A DNA stretch of 64,000 nucleotides from Aliishimia ponticola. GTDB taxonomy: Bacteria; Pseudomonadota; Alphaproteobacteria; Rhodobacterales; Rhodobacteraceae. The notes under the pieces are model-generated. The model saw only the letters and a list, made by a program, of their open reading frames with translations, was not told the origin of the DNA and did no database searches. The stretch lies in assembly GCF_004803475.1 (NCBI RefSeq), contig NZ_SRKY01000001.1, positions 124,001 to 188,000 on the forward strand, in the 5' to 3' direction. The translations under genes and the position numbers were made by a program. Positions 63,942-64,000 of this stretch are shown here, one piece after another (the first letter of the stretch is position 1; each line of letters starts with the position of its first letter).

Positions 63942-64000
63942 ATGCTGGACGATATCCTCCGCGCAGATTTCCGCCCCGGCCCGCCGCGCCCGACGCGCGT
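63942..64000 (+). CDS. Start of an unidentified gene after tmm (cut by window end)
   Basis: Only 19 codons are in the window, reading MLDDILRADFRPGPPRPTR and open at the edge. In roseobacters tmm is often followed by the TMAO demethylase gene (tdm) or by transport genes, but this stub is too short to recognise. No ribosome-binding site is obvious; an in-frame GTG at 63909 would sit inside a hairpin. Identification needs the adjoining sequence. Confidence 0.45.
   Translation, partial: MLDDILRADFRPGPPRPTR

Noticed and set aside
1-64000. tRNA, rRNA, CRISPR arrays, insertion sequences or integration sites
   Set aside because: Looked for by eye across the window and none seen. No transposase- or integrase-like protein and no spaced repeat array was found.

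Overview
The window is GC-rich, densely coded alphaproteobacterial chromosome, most likely from the Roseobacter group of the Rhodobacteraceae. Two things point there. The core general stress response is the alphaproteobacterial PhyR-NepR-EcfG module with GGAAC-N16/17-CGTT promoters. The right-hand quarter carries the methylated-amine pathway typical of marine roseobacters: Tmm, GmaS, N-methylglutamate synthase and N-methylglutamate dehydrogenase. I saw no rRNA, tRNA, CRISPR array, insertion sequence or prophage.

Layout. (1) 1-4.1 kb: the 5' part of a beta-hydroxyacid dehydrogenase, a BisC/DMSO-reductase-type molybdoenzyme and a nitronate monooxygenase. (2) 4.2-7.4 kb: an arsenate operon with a fused ArsR-ArsC protein, GAPDH and ArsJ, which matches the 1-arseno-3-phosphoglycerate efflux route. 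(3) 7.5-10.6 kb: an isoquinoline-oxidoreductase-like pair (2Fe-2S subunit and Tat-targeted Mo subunit) and a small membrane protein. (4) 10.6-19.3 kb, minus strand: a compact, partly overlapping operon of a FAD subunit, a fused 2Fe-2S/Mo hydroxylase, a 6-hydroxynicotinate-reductase-like Fe-S protein, a UPF0280 protein, two DUF1185 proteins and a Rieske oxygenase, followed by trmO. It looks like a pathway for an unidentified N-heterocycle or related compound and is the best candidate for an undescribed system. (5) 19.5-35.1 kb: a general stress response island with phyR, a nepR carrying two tandem core motifs, ecfG, two HWE/HisKA_2-type sensor kinases and many small stress or envelope genes. 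Six EcfG-type promoters can be read here. (6) 35.2-48.0 kb: a tricarboxylate region made of a GntR regulator with TcuA and TcuB, an AbrB-family protein, an operon of TctC, fused TctA-TctB, PrpF/GalD-type isomerase, universal stress protein, small protein and 2-hydroxyacid dehydrogenase, and the TctD/TctE two-component system. (7) 48.2-64.0 kb: an XRE-cupin regulator, then mgsABC-gmaS-mgdABCD-folD-purU, a GntR regulator, an unpaired substrate-binding-like protein, tmm and the first codons of another gene.

How the parts fit. In the right-hand cluster Tmm oxidises trimethylamine to its N-oxide. Monomethylamine is joined to glutamate by GmaS, moved to N-methylglutamate by MgsABC and released by MgdABCD as a folate-bound C1 unit, which FolD and PurU take to formate. 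An inverted repeat ATTTC-N7-GAAAT lies before the XRE-cupin regulator, before mgsA and in the tmm divergent region, with a degenerate copy also before mgsA. This suggests one regulator controls the whole methylated-amine regulon and itself. Most antisense ORFs are high-GC shadows of these genes and were left out.
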